A model generated the notes under the pieces. The model did not search any database. It saw nothing but the letters and a program-made list of their open reading frames with translations, and was not told where the DNA came from. Below are positions 57,601 to 64,000 of a DNA stretch of 64,000 bases, one piece after another. Where the stretch lies: the NCBI GenBank assembly GCA_037892935.1, contig JAYXKI010000001.1, positions 3,224,001-3,288,000 of the forward strand, written 5' to 3'. Both the position numbers and the translations under genes were made by a program. Positions within the stretch are counted from its first letter, which is position 1. Each line of letters begins with the position of its first letter. This DNA is from Phlebopus portentosus (Eukaryota > Basidiomycota > Agaricomycetes > Boletales > Boletinellaceae).

Positions 57601-60600
57601 ATTGCGGGGATGCCTTGGGTATGGAGGAGCTGCTGTCAGTTGTTCCACTCCTCACTCCGTCTTCCGACCTCTTGAGACAATCTTCACATAGTTACTGAGG
57701 CATAAAGATGCCATTCTTGAGCTCCTTTTCGTACTTATTGATAAGACGAAGAGCGAGCGCGGATTCAGTGGAACCGGCCGACTTATCTTACGTCTCCTGC
57801 ACACCCTTTCTGGAGTCTACCCAGTCAATAGTCGTTTTGTGAATTCGGACGAATGGCAATTGGATGGTCAGATCTCATGCTACTCTTTCTCCACTTACAC
57901 TGACTCCTTACAGAATTCGAGAAGAATCACAATCTTTATTGGGGCCGCTTTTATGACGTGAAAGACGTGAAGATCGAGTGGCATGGTTAGTACTGATGTA
58001 TTTTTGTGCGAACATTCTCCTAACATACTTACTTAGTACCGAGTGACGAGGAAATATCGTTCGTGCTCCAGATCCTTGAACGAATCACTGCCCCTCTTCT
58101 CGATAATCTGGAGGAACTTCTACTTGATACAAGCAATTGGGACGACGTAGCACGAAACGACTTTTGTAGGTATGTGAATCAACTTGCGGCTATTATAGCG
58201 ATTAAAACGTACTTGACGAAAGGTATCTTTATGCCGTACGATCGGTTTGGGCTGGTATGCCTACCTTACTGCAAGAGCCGGAGCGTTCTGGGGATCCCGA
58301 AGTGCGGGATAAGCTCATTAGCGAAAATAGTATAGGACCCTTCGGTCTTCGTGCACAAGCAGGATTTTGTTTGACTGATCAACGAGACCTACGATATCAG
58401 GTAGCTATGAAGCACCGACAGCGTTTTGGCCGTGTCGTCCATCAAGCAGCGGTTGCATTGCGTGAAAGTGTTGCTGGAGAAGACCATATTGATGCTGTAA
58501 TCGGAGTGCTCAAGGTAAGTGTGGCATGATTCTAATGTATGAGTGTCTGCTCAAAAGACGAAGTCAATCGATACGTACCTGCTTGAGTATGGTACAAGCA
58601 GGTCTGCTTACGTGGCACTGCAGAAAAATTACGCTTTAGTTCGGGAGTAGGTGTCAGGGCGCCTGTCCTCAACATCGCTCATTACTGAATATTTCTATCT
58701 AAAGCGTCAACAAGATGTGGCCACGGCAGAGAGAAAACTCTCGTCTTGTGTTTCTGAAACGCGCGCAAGTATACCACAATGCTCGCTTGGCGACGCACTC
58801 GAACAATCGCTGTCGAACTGAATTTGACGTGCAGTTATTCGATGACTTGATCGAGTTCTCATTGTCACCTTACACTAGAGTTAGACGGTGTGTTATTCTA
58901 CGGCAATACGAATAACCATGTGCTAACGTCTTTCATGTTAAAGGCATAGCCAAAGTGCTCTGTTCACTGCTACTGCCGTACGTATATTTACTGCATTCTT
59001 AATCAGAGAGCTGAGTGCAATATCTTTCGTAGTCCTACCCTCTTGCTGCCCATTCTGTGTTGCCACGAATTGCATCTGCTCTTGTGCGAGATGCAGACCC
59101 TGATAGAATGAAGGGAGCACTATATGTCTTACTACATAAGAATTACAGTACGTCGATATCTCAGCACGCGCGATTCCTGATTCCTGACCCTATCTTTTGT
59201 CTTCAGGATCTGTAATTCGACACAGTACGTCTTTTGCTAGCCCGAAAATGTCGTGTCTCAATTCTTCCCGTCGAAAGACCACCCTGTCATGGCTGATCTA
59301 TTGACTGCGCTTCTGGAGTCCCAGCATCAAGAAAAGGTAGACTTAATATTGTGCCCGATAGTTCGGATTTGTTGAATACTGCTTGCAGCCCTCAGTTCAA
59401 AAGCTCATCCCAACAGTGCATCACGAAATAATCCGGCACTGCAGCGATGAAGAAAGTTGGCGAGATTACTCCACCTTGCAAGAGAACACCAGACTCTACA
59501 CCGCACTCGATGCGTTGAGAGGGATCTTCCCCGACAGACAGGTAGATGGCACTCTACTCTGCGAGATGGTGATTACTGCTACCCAAAGAAATGACGAGAA
59601 AGAGAAAGCGTATGAGAAGTTGGTAAGTCCTGAGCTGAACTCTAGGACCGCTTACTAGTTATAACCTTGATGCAGGTGACACGTATTATTGAGATTGCCA
59701 GGCGATCGACGACACACGTAAGTTTTGTCTTGACATTGCATGCCATCATAAATAATGTAAAGGCAATTTGCAGTGGAGATATTTACAGATGGCCATGCAA
59801 TCCTTTCCTCTAAGAAGAGACAAGCCAGCCTTGCCTGATGTTGCTGAGACTCTCGTAATGATGACCATTGAATCTCATCCATCGACTCGACTGATTGCTC
59901 AGAGGCATGTGCTCATTTCATGAACAGTCTGGTTTGGTTCTTATACGTGGATAGGTGTCTGGTAAAGGTTCTAGGTCTCGTCAAGCTCCGGTCATACGCC
60001 AAGAGCGACGATGAGATCTGGTTTGAAGAGTGGCGAAACCCTCTACAGCAAGATGTCGAAGTGAAAGACGCTAGTAAATTCGTTTCATCCCTTCAAGAGT
60101 CATTGGTTGCCAAGAAGCCTCCGTAAGTTTGACCCTCACAGAAATGGAGTTCTTCCGAATGATATAGTTGTTTACTTACCTCGTCTCAGCCTCGTCTACG
60201 TTGACAAAATCTCATCCGGATTTTTATTTTGGGAGCCTGCAATTAAAGCGTATAGACCTCCGCAAGATTCCTCGTTGCAAATTGTCTGGGAAAGTCAATC
60301 AAGGCCAGCTTTACAGAAAATCGAATCCCTTATCCTAGAGCCATCTTATTTTTCGAGACTGCTTTCGTTGTGGTCTCAAGAGGCAGATGCAAAGGGTGCT
60401 TTTAGTACAGATATCAACCTTCGGTGAGCTGGCTATTCTTAATTTCAATTGGATAAATGATGCATCTTCTACCTTCTTTTCAGGTCCGACAATATGTTGT
60501 ACATGAAGACACTTGGTATGACACATGATACTGATCCGTTCTCGTATCATTGCTGAGATTTGGCTATTTTCAGCAAAGATGTTTGAAGAAAAGATTCTTG

Positions 60601-62902
60601 AAAAACTCTTACCGGAACTCGAGCCACTGCTTTCCGATTCAAATCGATTCAGTCAAAGGGCTGCGGCCGAAGCACTTGCGGGTGTACGTACCATGTAAAG
60701 AATGTATATTCAATGACTGACGCCAGGTGATCAGGTACTTCGTGGCTCCAAGCACTGGCTGGAGTCAACTCGCAAGATTCTTTGGGATTGGTTCATGCCT
60801 CGTGTTCCAGGTATTTCGGCGCAAATTAAGCCCGACACGGTATCACTTTGGGAAATGTTTTTCAAGGTATCAGTCGTTGTTGCGTCATTGGACTGATTCT
60901 AACTGCTGTCCTGTGCAAAGTATGTACTTGAACGCTTCGATCCGAATCGGAATCGAGCTCTCGTCGATTGGATACTCTCACTGTCACTTGAATTCCATAG
61001 TGATTCAGCGTTCGCTAGTAAGTTGAATTAATCGTATAATAATCCTGGTACGTTATTCAAGGGTATCATAATCAGTGAGCAAGACTTTAAGCCTCTTCGC
61101 AACATTGGTGAATGAAATGGGCATCCGATTCGCCGGTCTATCCGATCGATACATCAATCTCCTATTCGACAATGCGCATACGGGTTACGCTGAGGTATTT
61201 GACTAAGATTTATTACTTCTTTGCTCCGCGTCTAACACATACCTGCAGATACGCTCGGGAATTGCTCAGGCTCTGCATTTGTTGATGATATGCGAGTGGA
61301 ATACTTGTTATCCATCTTTGAACGCCTTCTTGACTGCATGCGAAAATGAGGATGACCCATTGCGAATTAGGTACGTGGGGAGATTATGTTCCATCCGTTT
61401 GCGAATCTTATTTTAAAGATAAAAAGGCATGCAAAGTATTTAGGACGTATAATGAGATTCGCAGAGAAACTGCCCGTGTGGCGGCTTGAGCGTCTTCCTC
61501 CTCCGAGAGTTAGCCAGTCACAGGTGTGTCCTCTTGGCTGCAATGCATCAGAGCAGTGTTGGTTCTTACTAGAACATCTGTTATCAGTTCGACAAAGTTA
61601 GCTTGACCTGTCGGTTCAATATTCTTAGAATGTCCTATACATGTCTGACGTCTAGAACATGTAGTACTATCATGGATATGGACAGTTGGACACAGTTCGG
61701 AAGCAAGCATGATGTTCGCTTATATCATGCCTCTGTTGTGAGTGAATATCATCCTACCTTTACATGCTATCCGCTCATTTCGACCAGACCAGAGATACTG
61801 AGAATGACGGAGCTGAATGACAATCGCGAGCTGATGATGTACAGTTCGGGTGTCTTGTTTATTTTATCTGCGGTGACCCCGCCGCATGAGTACGTCGAGA
61901 AGATCGTAGATCAGTGCTTGTCCGCGATTAAAGATTCTTTGGTGTGACCCAGACCCATCGCTATTCATAGTCCGAAATTGCTGATTCTTGAACATAAACT
62001 ATAGTCCTACAAGATCAGACTCGTCGGGCTGCCCATGCTCACTCTGTTCTTCTTCCGTAACTTAGTCGGCGTTTCTGATGCCTGTGCGGAGAGGGTCATG
62101 GAAATTGTCATCTCATGCCTTGCAGACGAGAACGTTGAGGTACGAGAAGTGGCAAAGAAGGTTCTTTCGGGTCTATTACGGTGCTCTCAACGAAGGCAAA
62201 TATTACCATTGCGGGTACGGAGCATTGCTTGGTATACTTAACGACACGATCTCACCAGATTGCATTATCTAGGATCGGTTCGTAGCTACAGTACGGAAGA
62301 CTAAGCTACCGGGGAGGCAAGAACCCGGATATGCTGATGCACTGCGCACCTTGCATTCTGCGATTCTTGGCGTTTGCGCATTAATGGAAAGCTTCCCGTA
62401 CAATATCGAACCATGGATGCCTCCCTTGACTGAAGGTAGTTGTCATACACAGCGCATGCGTATTCCCCGCTCACGAGCTTTCTTGTCTAGTGTTGGCGCC
62501 GCATGCATCTGACCCTCCACCAATATCGACAACAATCAGGAAGACCGCGTCAGAATTCAAGAAGGTGAGCAGCGTCCACTAGCGCTCTTGTCTTTCTTGT
62601 AGCTAGCGAGCAACAAAATCTGACAATCCCATGCCATAGACTCATCAAGTGAGTGACGATATTTCTCAAGTTCGGGGCCGACGCCAGATCCCTTGTTGAC
62701 ATAACGTTTGCTGATTAAATTGGACTTTATTCATGAAACTGCTTTACTCTGCTTAGGATACATGGCATGTCGACCAATTGTTGTTTAACGAAGATCAGCT
62801 TCAGGATTTGTCGACCATGCTCATAGGAACATCGTACTGTGCGTGATTATTCGGTATAATTTGTATATGAAAGTTACTGACGGATTTACTGTAGATGCGT
62901 AA
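54627..62902 (+). CDS. BLM10: Proteasome activator Blm10/PA200
   Basis: Starts MDSAQSTDLLARIQHYLDSD at 54627 and spans about 8.3 kb with many introns. Conserved blocks in order: WLLMKYPITKATRVKLLKYY YEL; DWRPLWRIVKKELWPT; NIANTYLQLAELCKRFFPPG; CFIPLSRPHDYLSAFFSIWE; DLAEEHVSGLVGP; SMAKVFVYSM-like KLFVYSMSVDGAD; then HEAT-like helices to SYKIRLVGLPMLTLFFFRNL and VMEIVISCLADENVEVREVA. The end is DTWHVDQLLFNEDQLQDLST then MLIGTSYYA, stop at 62900-62902. Blm10/PA200 caps the 20S core, and its last three residues (YYA, an HbYX motif) insert between alpha subunits and open the gate. The final exon has only eight coding bases (AT GCG TAA), so the motif depends on splicing of the last intron. I did not find a lesion, but not every junction was checked. 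Confidence 0.92.
62839..62894 (+). other. Last intron of BLM10; its removal makes the HbYX tail
   Basis: Intron 62839-62894 (gtgcgt...ctgtag, 56 bases). Splicing gives ...GTSYYA and stop. If it is kept, the same codons read TAC TGT GCG TGA, giving ...GTSYCA and stop, so only the penultimate Tyr changes to Cys. Confidence 0.8.
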
Positions 62903-64000
62903 TCTGCGAATATGCAAGTTCCGGAAACAAGGGAACGCCGACAAAGACAATCAGTAACACTTGGTTTTTTCCCCCAAACCTTGTCGATACATATTAGATA
63001 TAGATAACCTTGGCTGACGGCGCCAAATCCGACGTATTTTGTAAGACAGCGTGCACAGAACGAGGAGTAATATCCGTAACATCTTGAGTAAATCTGAACC
63101 GTATCAGCGTCAACGTCAACATGAAGCATGCACAGAAGCCTGCTTTGCGCATTTCTGTGACTCGAATAACAGACAAATGTATGTCTTTGCAGTGATTAAG
63201 ATGATAAGTAACTCGCCATCGATCTGAATGCAACCCAGAAGTATTTTCCGCCAGCACTCCAACGCAATCGTCGAGCAGAGGCTGCGTAAAGATTGAGTAC
63301 AAGCCACCATTCCATTGTGACGACTCGACTTACCTGAAGGGAAGGGGAGGACCGGAAGCATATTGCTGTTGCCATTTGTGGCTAGTGAATTTCTCACGAA
63401 TTGAGTACTTTATATCGTTGGATTGGCCTGTCGCCGTGACGGTTGACCCTCCTCGTTGCTGCCCGCAGCCGCCGACGTATTCCATGTACATGACCGACAC
63501 GAGTAGGCGACGAGTATCGTATCTGTGATCGATACGTACAGCGAGCAGCGAGACAAGAAGGGGAGTGTCGTAAATTATTTGCAAAGAGTGACCTGTGAGT
63601 AACGCTGCCTCGTGTACAAGGTGCGTTTTCATCAACTTCATCGCATCCTTCACCCATCTTCTCTCTCTCCTCCCTTCCTTCTCCCTCTCACGTTTCCATG
63701 TCTTTGAGTCCTTTTCCTCTCTAACTTGTCTACTATCTATCATCAGCTTAACTCCTTCATCTTTCCAAACATCCAGAATCGTTTGCATATCTTCAATCCT
63801 AGATCGCTTCTGCACCCTGCAACCCCAACAGCGCGTTTTTATATCGCACCAGTCCTAGATTCATTGCTGGCACAGCTTTTGGCACAGAATCACATAGCCT
63901 CGCCACCTTTGACTGGCTACAGTTGCGTTCAAGTTTGTTGAGCCTTGCAACAGCGTTCGTTTTGCACCGCTCGCCGCTTCCCGATCAACAATCCTTACTT
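62903..64000. other. Right-end region (1.1 kb), no supported gene
   Basis: The first part is the 3' flank of BLM10. From about 63640 to 63720 the plus strand is strongly pyrimidine-rich (ctctctctcctcccttcctt), a composition common in promoters or leaders of fungal genes. A plus-strand gene may begin just beyond the right edge. Open stretches on both strands here have no recognisable product and are not called. Confidence 0.45.

Noticed and set aside
63330..63815. Minus-strand frame of about 160 residues rich in Lys/Glu/Arg
   Set aside because: It is opposite a pyrimidine-rich promoter-like tract, which by itself gives Lys/Arg/Glu-rich reverse frames; no family recognised.

Overview
This window is from the nuclear genome of a filamentous basidiomycete, most probably an agaricomycete. 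The genes are split by many short introns of about 50-60 bases. Recognisable proteins are typically fungal: a PH-GRAM sterol glucosyltransferase (Atg26), a GH72 glucanosyltransferase, a SUR7/PalI membrane protein, a Ysc84 actin-binding protein, an Ssk2-type MAPKKK and a Pho85-type CDK. I see no tRNA, rRNA, CRISPR array or intact transposon. The reading frames are mostly eukaryotic mosaics, so the gene limits below come from following conserved protein families across introns by eye.

Layout. 1-6354: the N-terminal part of an Ssk2-type MAPKKK (minus strand, runs off the left edge), then the translation-associated GTPase DRG1/Rbg1, a metallo-beta-lactamase-fold hydrolase and a PRELI/Ups lipid-transfer protein (all plus). 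6783-14797: Ric1 (Ypt6/Rab6 exchange factor subunit), an F-box protein and a 2-oxoglutarate/Fe(II) oxygenase (plus). 14999-21705: Atg26 and a SUR7/PalI protein (minus). 22236-26500: a GH72/X8 GPI-anchored glucanosyltransferase with an apparent frameshift, and an RRM plus zinc-knuckle RNA-binding protein (plus). 27165-34084: a full-length ABCC transporter (minus). 34504-37590: an F-BAR/RhoGAP protein (plus). 38100-40000: a decayed MFS transporter (minus). 40773-42275: a Pho85-like CDK (minus). 42862-45406: Utp5/WDR43 (plus). 45457-49118: a divergent pair, Fpg-type DNA glycosylase (minus) and Ysc84-SH3 (plus). 49371-51957: a Pif1 helicase with an RNase H1-like N-terminal domain. 52415-53776: two tandem small Tyr/Asn/Ser-rich paralogues. 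54627-62902: the proteasome activator Blm10/PA200. The last 1.1 kb looks non-coding and promoter-like.

The genes are mostly housekeeping and do not form a metabolic or defence cluster. Themes are ribosome and translation biology (DRG1, Utp5), membrane traffic and lipids (Ric1, PRELI, Atg26), cell surface and cortical actin (SUR7, GH72, F-BAR/RhoGAP, Ysc84), signalling (Ssk2, Pho85), and genome or protein quality control (Fpg, Pif1, Blm10). The most distinctive observations are an intron that decides the last residues of the Blm10 gate-opening tail, the RNase H1-N/Pif1 fusion, a tandem pair of small proteins with conserved intron positions, three consecutive micro-exons and a GC-AG intron in DRG1, and two broken genes (MFS and possibly GH72).
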